Both the position numbers and the translations under genes were made by a program. Below are positions 52,479 through 62,459 of a DNA stretch of 64,000 bases, piece after piece. Origin of the DNA: Serinus canaria (lineage: Eukaryota; Chordata; Aves; Passeriformes; Fringillidae); contig NC_066323.1 of NCBI RefSeq assembly GCF_022539315.1, forward strand, positions 17,535,719 to 17,599,718, given 5' to 3'. The notes under the pieces were generated by a model. The model saw only the letters and a list, made by a program, of their open reading frames with translations. It did not search any database and was not told the origin of the DNA. How positions within the stretch are numbered: position 1 is the stretch's first letter; each line of letters starts with the position of its first letter.

Positions 52479-54840
52479 TCTCTTTTTCTTGATTTTCATA
52501 AATAGTTTTGGCTCAAGCCTTCTGTATACAAAAAAAATATCAAAATGTTGAAAACAGGTGTCCCTTTTTTCTTCCAGGTAATCTATTTCCCTCCCACTTC
52601 TAGAAAAATATTTTTCTTTGTTTTTAAAGATATTGCTACAAAATATACATCTAAACAGCATGGTTATACCATGTCACAGATAATAGAGCCCCATCATAGT
52701 GAAACTGTATTCAGCACAGTAAGAAAAAAATCCTTAGAGAAATGACTCACTAAGAAAAAGCCCAGTGAAAGCCATATAGGTCTCTGGAAGATAATATTCA
52801 GTCACAGCATGATTTGAGAGATGACAGCACTTGTGAATAAAAAAATCAAGGCTACAAACAACAGGAAAGAGAAGAACAAGCCAGATTTAAACACATTTTA
52901 AAAACCCTCTAAACCAGATAAATGTTCTCATTAAATTATTTTAATATACTACATGGAAAAAAATATATAATTCTTTACAAAAAGATTTTCTGTGATCCCA
53001 AACCAAAAAGGGGGAAACACCCAAAATCACTCCAAACCAAACAAAGTTGAGCTGTTTAATTACTACCATCAATTCCTCTCAGGACTTGTGGAAAAAATCC
53101 ATTCAGAAATTGCACAGAAGCTCTTGCAGAAACATGTGTTTGTGCTTCCTTCCTCTCTGGTTGTGAGTACAGTAATGAATGCTCAGGCACTTGCAAAATC
53201 AGATTCTAAAATAAAAAACCTTCACTGCACCAAACTGAATTCTTCTGTGCCTAGCCAGCTCTTACCCTCCTGAGCAGCCCCCATTTCACCTTTCACATGC
53301 CATGGGCTTTATTTTTTTACATAAAAGGAGTCTCTAAAATGAAAAAGAAAGAGAAAAGGACATCCTCATGATTTTCTGATCCCTCTTCTCTTCCCTATTT
53401 ACAAACAAGGAAATTGATGTGGATATTAACAAATATCCACATTTTTCCACTAAACTTACCAGGATCCTCCCCAAATAACAAGCTGGGATGTGCATCTCTT
53501 TCAACTCAGTGACATGACAGAGGTTAAATCTGACAAACACTCTTTTGTTACCCCCAAAACATTCACAGGTATTCCCTGCCCCAGTGAATATTGGTGAATA
53601 TTATTGGTGGCTGTGCAAACTCTGGAGAGCCAGAGCTGCAGGAAGTCCCTAAGTTTTGTCCAGGAGTTTGACACTGCTAAGCTCAACATCATAAAAATAT
53701 TTCTATTCCATTAACACCATGTAAATTCTCTAAAATACCCGTGACTTTGTGGAGACAGGCTTTGTCTAAACTCAGGAGAATGGTTACTTATTGAAAAGAA
53801 TAAGGCTCAAGTGTGCTGAGCTACTTCCCTAAATAAAGTGAAATAAGAAAGTGCTTTACTTGTTTCCCAAATCTAGAGCCTAATCAGGAGCACGATGTAG
53901 GAGGAAATCCTGCTTAACAAACCCAACAAACAGAACAGCTTTTTTTTAAATCTTCTTTTCCTGCACTGGACACTGATATCATCACATTCAGGATGTACAA
54001 ATAGGAACAAGATCCTTTAAATGGCTTCCTAGATACACAGGAGAAACCAGAGAAATGAAGGTAAGACAGGTAAAATTAGAAAAGAGATTAGGAGCAGTGA
54101 GGATTTCTTCTAGTCTGAGGAGATATGAGAGAAGCAGAGGGAAAAGTTATAAAATAATCTGGGGAAATTAGGAAGATGTTTTTCTGTAATGACAGTTCAA
54201 AGGGATTGGGAATTTTTATTACTTTTATTTTGGAAAAGGAGCTTTTTTGTAAGATGTAGCTGTGAAGGTCCCACAGTTCTAGCAATTAGTGCTCTGCTAA
54301 TTAAATTGCCACATCAAAGAGATTGACATTGTAGGGTAGCAGGATCAAAAGACACCTATAGCAGTGGGCTCTTTTTTAAAGATTGCCAAGCTTGGAGCAT
54401 CTATCAAATGCTGCAAACAGCCCTGGTAAATACTTCTCTCTACTTCCTCTCAGTGGCACAAAGGCAGCAAGCAGAAGCTCATGTCTGAAAAAATATCAAT
54501 GGTTTGGTAAGAATCTAATATTGTAAAGTTGCATTATGGCACTGAATATTATCTTGTAAATAAAGACTGATTTTCCAAGTCCTCAGTTGTTACCAGCCTG
54601 GATGAGCTCTGAAATCTACTTTTCTTCCAGAATTAAGGACTATCAATTATATTAAATATAGAGAACAAAGTTTTTGCAACTACAGTGACATTATCCTAAT
54701 TTCAGAGACTGAGCATTGATACATAATCCTATAGAGTTATTTTTATGAGCTCTGATACCTCCAGCATCAACTGCAGATTTATTATTTGCATCTCATTTCC
54801 TTACGATACAACAAAAATTTCACAGTGGGAAATTCAGACA

Positions 54841-55042
54841 AGGTAAGATAGGAAAGGGGAGAAGGAAAAGGAGAGAGAAGGGAGGTGAAAATAAGCAGGA
54901 GAGAAGGAGAGAGAGCAAGAGTGTATGAGAGGGAAAAAGCAAGTGTGGGACAGCACATGTGAGTGCAGCAGCAAGAGAACGTGAGTGGGAGAGGAAAGAG
55001 CAAAGAGAAACAGAGAGAGGTGGGGGAGAGAGAATGAGAGAA
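54841..55042 (+). repeat. Polypurine (GA-rich) tract, about 200 bp
   Basis: The + strand is almost all A and G (AGGAAAGGGGAGAAGG, GGAGAGAGAAGGGAGG, GGAGAGAGAGCAAGAG, GAGAGAGGTGGGGGAGAGAG) with only scattered C and T. The opposite strand therefore has long stop-free Ser/Leu/Pro frames that reflect composition. Such tracts can form triplex DNA and block polymerases. Confidence 0.9.
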
Positions 55043-55869
55043 CAATTCTCTTTTTGCCACATCTTGAAATGTGGCCAAGTGAAAAAGCTGGTGAAATGGA
55101 CTTAATGAAAGGAACACCTGCTTCTAATAGATGAAGTAGGATGATTTTTGTATAGTTGATTTCTTGTGTCAGAATTGCTGGTAGGAAATTGTAATTAAGA
55201 GCAGATCAAAAGTGAGGGGCAGTGATTTCCTCCATTCTCCCTCCAAAGGATTATGTATTTTAAGTAGATTTTAATCGTTCCTAGGATAAACATGTCAGAA
55301 GTGTTTAGTTCTAGCAAGGTCTCAGAACTTCATCATGTGGTCTGTGGTGTGTGGAGCTCCACTGAATCTCCGAGCACCCCAACCCTCACAAGATTCAATC
55401 TCCTGTACCAGAATTGCCAGCTGATGTGCATGTCCATGTGTCACACTTTTCACTTATCTGTTCAAATAATTGCTCAAAATTTAATTCACTTTGAATTTCA
55501 GTTCTGTATAAAGAGATGTGGAAGGAAAATTGAAAAATTCATTCACAACTCTATAAATTCTCTTTTTGCTAAAACCTACTTTGACACTTTTAGAAGAACA
55601 CAAGCATGATTTTTTTAAGTCTTTGCCTAGGAAAAGCAGGTACTCTGACATAGTTCTACCTCTGGCAGGGAAGGGTTTAGCCCTCAGAACAACCCTCAGG
55701 GGCTCCCATTTACATAATGAAACTAATATGCTGCAATACACTCCAGCAATTCTTCTGGATCAGATACTTCACATTTATTATGGTATTTTGGTGTACTTTT
55801 AGCAGGGCAATTTAATTAGAATTATCATGGATAGTTTAAAAACTGAATCTGCAGATCATTTATTACTGG

Positions 55870-56110
55870 CCTGTATTTACTGATGCAGCAACAAACCCAT
55901 CTGGTTAGGGCTTATTCTTTAATTAGTTCATTTAACATTTTTGTCCTAAGTGAATGGACTACAACTTTATCCCCAGCACAGGGCATAAATCAGCCTCACA
56001 CAGCGAGTGACTTAATGGGCAGTGTTCTCATTGAGGGCAGTTTTCATACATTTCATTCATTGTGCCAGCATTGTCAGGGTGAAATTGTGACAACAGCTGG
56101 CTAAAACTGA
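55870..56110. promoter_or_regulatory. Candidate conserved non-coding element
   Basis: A complex-sequence stretch free of simple repeats, with homeodomain-type TTTAATTAG (about 55919), CATAAATCA (about 55984) and a CpG in CACAGCGAGTGACTTAATGG. It has the balanced, word-rich look of vertebrate enhancers, but the sequence alone cannot show conservation. Neighbouring candidates lie at 56.13-56.29 and 60.06-60.29 kb. Confidence 0.22.
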
Positions 56111-56129
56111 GGGATTATGACCTTCTCAC

Positions 56130-56290
56130 AGTGATTACATGGTAAAAATTAATTGTGTTCCCCCCCCAGCACTGTGGCATTGTGATTACTCCAAGCGGAG
56201 AGCGTGGGTGGGCGTGGGTGAGATGCGTGCAAGAACAAATAGATTACAAGGCACACAAATCAATGCTTGTTATTGCTAAGTCATAAAAAA
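56130..56290. promoter_or_regulatory. Candidate regulatory element with tandem GCGTGGGTG boxes
   Basis: After a run of C (about 56161-56167), GGCATTGTGATTACTCC is followed by two exact GCGTGGGTG words at 56202-56210 and 56212-56220, ten bases apart. These resemble EGR/KLF-type (GC/CACCC box) sites. They lie in one of the few CpG clusters of the window (AAGCGGAG, AGCG, GGCG, ATGCGTGC). AT-rich words such as AAATCAATGCTTGTTATTG follow. Confidence 0.25.
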
Positions 56291-56312
56291 TGGTTTCTAG
56301 CTAACCAATACT

Positions 56313-56328
56313 GAAAGAAAGAAAGAAA
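56313..56328 (+). repeat. (GAAA)4 microsatellite
   Basis: Four exact GAAA units. Confidence 0.9.
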
Positions 56329-57819
56329 CAACAAGTTTAATTTAATTACCAGTATATCTGTTTTGTACTCTGGAGCAACTGAACTAAGATAAATTGTGAG
56401 ACTAACATTCATCTGTATGTTATATTAAGATGCTGGTACAGCCCTATCTTTCAAAGCCCTGAGTTTACTCCACCAATCATTTTTAAAAAGTACCTCAGTC
56501 TTTTCTATGGCATGAGTAATGTAGTAAATCTTGTTTCTTTTAATGTTACAGCATCTTTCTTCTTGATGCTACTTCTTTTGCCATCATTTGCTGCAGGAAA
56601 TATTGATCTCTGCTTCCTCAAAATGAGTTTTCCTTGTACTCTTTTTTATTCAGTGGACCCTACAGTTTGTATGCTAGATGTTGCACATTCTCTCTCTGGG
56701 GAAAACTGTTCTGCCACGTTGCAGTTTCTTTAAGCAGAATTCTCACACTTTAAATAGCATTGCATTGTGCCAATTGCAAAACACAAAACAAAACCAAACC
56801 TGACCCAAGCCCGTTTGGTTTATTGTGTACATTTAGTTACACTCAAAACCATAAGCTGGGAGCCTGAAGGCCAATTCTGGCATTAAAATATCACTGATTT
56901 AGTCACATATTTCCCAGAGCAGCATGGTAGGCTAATACAGGAGCTTCAAAGAAGCTTCACATATTTTTGCAATGATCAAAAGCCTAGGAAATGTCTTAAT
57001 TTGCCAGCTTGCTCACACCCACAGGTAGCAGAATTAATATGGGGGAATAAAGACTTTTGGGCCAAAATTCAATAAAATATATGAGGAAATTCCTAGTAAA
57101 AGGATGCAGCTACATCTCTGTACTTTTTACACATATATTTCTTTATTAGTTTAGGCACTTCCTTCAATAATCTTTCTTTTTGGGTTCAGATCTCTAAGAG
57201 CTATGGGTGATCTCCATCTATGATTCACAAATGGTGCAGCTCAACAATACTGCTACTTCCTATGGATTGAAACTCGGCTTTTTGCTCAGCACAGAACAAG
57301 AAAAAAAAAGAAAACAAACAAACCTGTAAGTGATACACATGCATTTCTTCATCTGACCACCAAGGCTGCTGGTTGGAAATATGACTGAACACTTGCTTGG
57401 GCTGAGGAGTAAGACATTTTTTCCAGTTGCCACATCCTATTAAACAATTGTCTTTATTTTCCAATGTCTGCCTGTTTATTTTCTTTGCTCCCAGCATTAC
57501 ATGAGCTGCTTTCCAATATGTGACTTACTTCTAAAAAATGCCCAGTCAACACATTTTCCATGACATCAGTGAGAACTGCTGCTCTCTGAACTTTTCCATA
57601 TTTGTTTGCTTTTCTTTAATCAAATTAATTAAACCTTTAGGTTCCCATTTTAGGAATGTTAGTAATAAATAGTACTATCTGTGGGATCTTTTTCCAGCAG
57701 AATGAAACAATAACAAGTTTCAGAGCTCCCCTTTGAAGAGGTGTGCTCTCAGTGCCTCATCCAGCTGGATTTCCACTGGCTGTGAGCACACCAGTCTGTC
57801 CAAGCAGACCAGAGACAGA

Positions 57820-57834
57820 TTCTTTCTTTCTTTC
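57820..57834 (+). repeat. (TTCT)n microsatellite
   Basis: TTCTTTCTTTCTTTC, nearly four units. Confidence 0.88.
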
Positions 57835-57919
57835 CAAGTCTGAGAATTCTCTTTTGCTTTTTTATGACAATTTAAGTTAAAACTCAAGGTGGACTGAGCA
57901 TTTTTATAAAAGCAATTAC

Positions 57920-57939
57920 TTTTTTTTTTTTTTTTTTTT
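57920..57939 (+). repeat. T20 homopolymer
   Basis: Twenty T, the longest homopolymer in the window. It could be the reverse complement of a retroposon A-tail, but no element body is recognisable to its right. It is also a likely site of sequencing length error. Confidence 0.92.
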
Positions 57940-58866
57940 CTATCAGGCCACTGGAGCAGGGAAAAGGGAAGCTGAGTTATTCCCTGTGATAAAAAAAAAA
58001 TATTTAAAAATTGTAATTGAAATTACACTAGAAAAACCCTATGAAATATTAAAAAAAAACAAATGGAATATTTAAGCTCACTCACAATGTTCTTGAATTT
58101 TCTATTTGAATTGGTATTTAAATATAAAACTTTTATCAGATCAATATTTTGACATAAAGCAATACAGCTTTATTAGCAAGCTCTACAATGGTATAAAATT
58201 ACCCATGAGGGTTATTTTTTTTCTGCTTTAAGAAAATATAGTGTGCTTTAAACAACTATTCTCATCACCCAAATTTCAAACAAGATTTTTAGCATAAAAT
58301 ATTTTCAATTGCCAACTGGCAAATTAATTCTACTCATAAGGAAATAAGACTCTATAATGATTATATAAGGTGGCATATTTGTACTTTATCTCATTATTTA
58401 TTTTGTTGGTTATCTGCTTTTTCTTTACAATTGGTCAAACGAACAGTACCAATTTGAGATATTGACATGTTTAAATGTGGAGTTCTTTTACTTTTTAAAA
58501 TAAAATTAAATAGTTTTAGATACTTCCCCTATACCTCCATTTAATGTCTGCTTTTATAGTCCTAAAGTAATTATATTTTTATATCTAGTCATTAAATTCT
58601 GAAATTATTTCATGTTTAATCTTTGCTGGATTTTGCTAAGCAAAGTAGATAAAGGCATATGCACATTCCACTGCACCTCAGTGAGTCTACCCAGGCTACG
58701 TGGGAAGAAATGAAAATACAGGGGTCACAGCACAGATACTAGCAGTTGTGTGCTCTAAGTAACATGCTCCATGATCTGTTATTAGCAATGTCCAATTAGT
58801 GGTGTCCATCTAAAAAGTAATTTTTCCCTCACTTTAATAAAGTAATGAGTTTAAGTACTAACCCTT

Positions 58867-58907
58867 GGAGGAGAAAAAGAAAAGGGAAAAAGGAGAAAAA
58901 GAGAAAT
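58867..58907 (+). repeat. Pure purine run (GA-rich), 41 bases
   Basis: GGAGGAGAAAAAG, AAAAGGGAAAAAGG, then AGAAAAAGAGAAA, uninterrupted by pyrimidines. Confidence 0.85.
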
Positions 58908-59240
58908 TTCCTTTGAAAAAAAGACTTTTTTGGTGTATATTAAATTAAAACCAATACAATTGCAAAACCACAATGTCCTAACATACATCCATGTGCCTAC
59001 ACTTGTGACACAGGAAAATAGCTGCATGCCATTGATTTTTTTATTTCAGGAGCCTGCAGACACCCATAAGCATGAGTGATCTTCCCACAGCCAGAACCAG
59101 GAGATTCCTGTGGGACAGGATTTGGATGCAGCCGGGTATCCAGGCCATGGCTGTTCCAGTGGGACTGTCCCTGAGCCTGGCTGGGGCCGTACCTCTGTCT
59201 GTGGCTCTGTCCCTGGCTCTGCCTGTATCCCTGCCAGTAC

Positions 59241-59430
59241 TCCTGGCTGTGCCCCTGTCCCTGGGTATGGTTCTGTCCCTGTCCCTGGCTGTGCCCCTGT
59301 CCCTGGGTATGGTTCTGTCCCTGTCCCTGGCTGTGCCCCTGTCCCTGGGTATGGTTCTGTCCCTGTCCCTGGCTGTGCCCCTGTCCCCGGGTATGGTTCT
59401 GTCCCTGTCCCTGGCTGTGCCTATACCCCT
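59241..59430. repeat. Minisatellite block A, 42-bp unit, about 4.5 copies
   Basis: GGGTATGGTT begins at 59263, 59305, 59347 and 59389, an exact 42-bp spacing. Each unit holds CTGTCCCTGTCCCTGG, CTGTGCCCCTGTCC and then the GGGTATGGTT marker. Copies are almost identical; one C-for-T change near 59388 turns CCCTGGG into CCCCGGG. The very low divergence points to recent expansion or ongoing homogenisation. Confidence 0.96.
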
Positions 59431-59819
59431 GGCTGTGCCCCGGGCTATGTCTCTGTCCCTAGCTGGCTGAGCCAATATCCCTGGCTGTGCCCCTGTCCCT
59501 GGCTGTGTCAGTACCCCTGGCTGTGACCCTGTCTGTCCCTGGCCCTGGCTGTGCCCTTGTCCCGGGCTGTGCCCCTGTCTGTGTCAGTACCCTGGACTGT
59601 GGCTCTCTCCCTGGCTGTGGCTGTACCCCTGCCCGTGGCTATGGCCATGCCAGTACCCCTGGCTAAGCCCCTGGCTATTTCTCTGCCCCTGGCTGTGCCA
59701 ATACCCCCGGCTGTGCCCCTGTCCCTAGCTGGCTGTGCCAGTACCCTGGGCTGTGGCTCTGTCCCCGTCGCTGCTGTGCCCGTAACCCCTGGCTGTGACC
59801 CTGTCTGTCCCTGGCCCTG

Positions 59820-60056
59820 GCTGTGCCAATATCCCCGGCTCTGTCCCTGTCCCTGGCTGTGTCAGTACCCCCGGCTCTGTCCCTGTCCCTGGCTGTGGCT
59901 CTGTCCCTGTCCCTGGCTGTGCCAATACCCCCGGCTCTGTCCCTGTCCCTGGCTGTGGCAGTACCCCTGGCTGCGGCTCTGTCCCTGTCCCTGGCTGTGG
60001 CTCTGTCCCTGTCCCTGGCTGTGCCAATACCCCCGGCTCTGTCCCTGTCCCTGTCC
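59820..60056. repeat. Minisatellite block B, mixed 36-bp and 24-bp units
   Basis: CCGGCTCTGTCC recurs at 59835, 59871, 59931 and 60033. The steps are 36, then 60 (36+24), then 102 bp (42+24+36). The 36-bp form ends in CCAATACCCCCGG or CAGTACCCCCGG, while the 24-bp form ends in CTGTGG. The alternation of two unit types suggests unequal exchange or slippage at the level of the 12-bp submotif. Confidence 0.93.
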
Positions 60057-60057
60057 C

Positions 60058-60180
60058 TCCCGGAGCGCAGCTGCTCCCTGCTCTATCTCCCATCTCCCGC
60101 GCTATAAATGGAGCCGTGCCGGGCTCCAAGACCACACAAATCACCCCGGGCGGAATAATAATTGTACTTGTACCTGCAGC
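60058..60180 (+). promoter_or_regulatory. CpG-bearing islet with TATA box (possible promoter or enhancer)
   Basis: Immediately right of the minisatellite is a short CpG-containing stretch (CCCGGAGCGCAG, CCCGCGC, GCCGTGCCGGG, CCCCGGGCGG) in a window that otherwise has very few CpGs. A TATAAAT box lies at 60103-60109. It is followed by a 6-bp GC hairpin (GGAGCC at 60110-60115 with GGCTCC at 60122-60127). A start site about 30 bases after the TATA box would fall near 60133. The first ATG (60109) gives only a 16-residue frame, so any transcript would be non-coding or spliced. This is inference from motifs only. Confidence 0.3.
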
Positions 60181-60246
60181 CAAGCTATTTCACGGACATG
60201 TGGGGCTGGCAGAAAAGTGAATCAATTTATAAGAGTGTGCAGCGTT

Positions 60247-60277
60247 AGATAAAGCCCAATCCCTGACAGCTTTATCT
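60247..60277. promoter_or_regulatory. Inverted pair of GATA motifs
   Basis: AGATAAAGC (60247-60255) and its exact reverse complement GCTTTATCT (60269-60277) are separated by 13 bases. A third GATA core follows at once (CTGATAGG, about 60277-60284). AGATAA is the standard GATA-factor site. The pair lies about 140 bases right of the TATA-like box. The inverted repeat is certain; a regulatory role is a guess. Confidence 0.4.
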
Positions 60278-62264
60278 GATAGGTTCAGTTTGTGTTTTTA
60301 GAAGTGAGTAGCCCTGAGGCTTTTTTGCTGAGTTTTATCGAATAGTCACTTTATTATAAGCAACAACAGAGGTTTAATAGGAAGGGGGAACATGCTGAAA
60401 GGTCACCTGTAGCCAGGTATTATCATCTGAGCAAATGCAAACTGTACATCATGAAACCCCTCTACAAACTGACAATAAGCATTTATCTCCTAGGAGTTGT
60501 TTCATTCCAATGCTGAATTTTCTTGCTTACTTAGATATGATTTTGATATAACTGGCATGGACACAGTAAGAAGATATATTATAATCAAAAAGAGAGAATA
60601 AAAGAGTGGAATTCAGTTCATTCAGTAAAACTTCTTTATAAAGCAATACATTTTAAGATAATCTCTGGAGCAGCAAATTAAACAGACATGGAAACAAACT
60701 TCTATACATCTCAAAATCATTACGATCACACAAAGTAATTACCACTAGATGCTAATTTCATATACTGCCAGAAAAAACTTTAATTAAACATCGGAGATGG
60801 TAGAAAAGAAAAGAAATGAGAAATGAAAGGAAATCTCAGAAGTTTTAGGGACTATTTTCCTCAGGTTTTTTATCCATGCAAATGGTAAGAAGTTCAGAGT
60901 TAAAGCAAATGTATTTTGCATTTAATCTAACTACAGAAGCAGAGATCCTTAGTTCATTGAGCCAATCCACAAATTATATGAGGAAAGCTGGCAAGACAAA
61001 CCACTGCAGGAGCATTCAGAGACCCTTCCATTGCTGTTAATTTCGGTTGCCCATTTAACAAGACCACGATTTTTCCTGAACACCACCACAGCATTGCTCT
61101 CTCTATTGTTTGCACAAATAAGTCAATTAATAATTATAAGAAGATACTCAAAGACTCTGTTTTTACCCAGTTAAAGTTAGTAAACACATCCCCTAGGCTA
61201 GAAAAAATTCCTAGCACACAACAAAAATATTCTGTAAATTATAGCTGAAGGACAGTGTTTTAAAACTAAAAAACAGGGGCTTGCATCTCAAACAATATGC
61301 ATGCATTGGGATAAACTTACTTCAAGAGGCCACAAAAATTCTAAGCAACTAAATGGGAATTTTTAAGTTTGAAGATTGATAAAAAATAGCAATAAGTGTT
61401 TAGGAAACTACAGTTTCAGGACTGGGTCCCAAGAACTGATAAATTTCTTGCATTCTTCTTTAGAAAGTTTCAGGTTCCTATGGGTAAATATTCAACACTA
61501 ATAAGTTGCTTCTGTTTACTTGTGTTTGAGTTCCCAGGAGCCCCAGAGACCAACCAATGACAAATCCCTCTGCTCTGTTTCCTTACATATCCTTCTTTAA
61601 AAGCTGTGCTTTTGCAGGAAGAGTCCAGATTTTTATTTGTCTAGGTATCAATCAGATCTTGTCCATGTGAGGACCATATTTCCACTTCAGAAAGTCAATA
61701 GAATTACTAAGTGTTATTTCAGACTCTGCAAGAGCATAGGGATCCCATCACTTAAGTCAACAATAAACACTTCAGATTTCTATTCCATTAAATCTAAAGA
61801 TACAAAAACATTTCAAAATGTAAGAGAGTTGTGTTTTCTCCTCCTCCCAAACAATGTAACTGCATTTACACATACAGAAACGAAGGGCAGATGGAGAGGA
61901 TGTCAGCAGTGCTGGCAGAGCAGACAAAGTCCTGCTCTCCTCATTCTAAACATGCAGTCTTTGCACCCCAAATTCCAGAAAACTTGAAATCTGAGCTCTG
62001 CAGTGTTCCGAGTATTTCCTGCACTGAAGAATTTTGAGCTGTGCTGTCAGCAAAGACACACAGGATCTGTACCACAGACATGTGCCAGGAGCAGCAGAGT
62101 TCTGAGTCCCTTTTGTCACTCACAATACAATGAGCTTGGAATATTTTATTTACTTGGTATCCTTGTGCATGGGATTCTATTTTTTACAAAATAACAAATG
62201 TGTTTTATTTTATTCAAAGACAACCACACATTTATTTTCAGGCATCTTAATAGAAATTCAAAGT

Positions 62265-62300
62265 ATTACATTCTAAGGATTACATTGCAGCAATTACATT
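62265..62300 (+). repeat. Three-copy 14-bp repeat of ATTACATT
   Basis: ATTACATT begins at 62265, 62279 and 62293, an exact 14-base spacing. The remaining six bases of each unit are diverged. Confidence 0.8.
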
Positions 62301-62440
62301 GATTACTATACTCAAGAACCTAAAGAGGATAGGGAGGGTTAGATTTTTAAAATCTGATTTAATACATCATTTATTCAGAAGAATTATTTAAATAGTCATA
62401 GAAACTCTTTATTTATCCAAAGGGATCCCGGAGTGTTTTT

Positions 62441-62459
62441 GTGTATGTGTGTGTGTGTG
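62441..62459 (+). repeat. (TG)n microsatellite
   Basis: GTGTATGTGTGTGTGTGTG, about nine dinucleotides with one A interruption. Confidence 0.9.

Larger units (their letters stand above)
36076..54840. other. Non-coding DNA, no gene seen
   Basis: About 19 kb of AT-rich sequence whose only distinct items are the hairpins at 39306, 43021 and 44041, the duplication at 38753, the 49.3-kb purine run and several homopolymers (T15, two T10, T11 near 43483, A13). Open frames are all under about 100 codons and unrecognised. Confidence 0.65.
56330..59149. other. Non-coding DNA, no gene seen
   Basis: AT-rich sequence with the TTCT repeat, the T20 run and the purine run. A short + strand frame (56512-56733) begins with a hydrophobic segment that mimics a signal peptide but has no other support. 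Confidence 0.6.
59150..60060. repeat. GC-rich minisatellite, about 0.9 kb, built on CTGTCC/CTGGCT hexamers
   Basis: A long tandem array of variants of CCCTGGCTGTGCC and CTGTCCCTGTCC. Nearly every unit length is a multiple of six (24, 36 and 42 bp). As a result all reading frames stay open over long distances on both strands: + strand Leu/Pro/Ser- or Pro-Gly-Cys-rich products, - strand Arg-Asp- or Gly-Thr-Glu-Pro-rich products. This openness follows from repeat composition and is not evidence of a gene. The array has two homogeneous blocks (listed separately) joined by a more diverged middle (about 59431-59820). Strand composition is skewed: the + strand is pyrimidine-rich with almost no A. 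Confidence 0.96.

Noticed and set aside
54782..55117. 111-codon - strand Ser/Leu/Pro-rich frame
   Set aside because: It is the complement of a polypurine tract. Composition explains it.
56512..56733. Short frame starting with a signal-peptide-like segment (MLLLLPSFAAG)
   Set aside because: The hydrophobic run comes from T-rich codons. There are no further features and no gene context.
57920..57939. T20 as the tail of a retroposed gene copy
   Set aside because: No processed-gene body or target-site duplication is recognisable beside it.
59041..60252. Long repeat-rich open frames on both strands
   Set aside because: They are produced by a stop-free minisatellite with unit lengths divisible by three, not by coding constraint.
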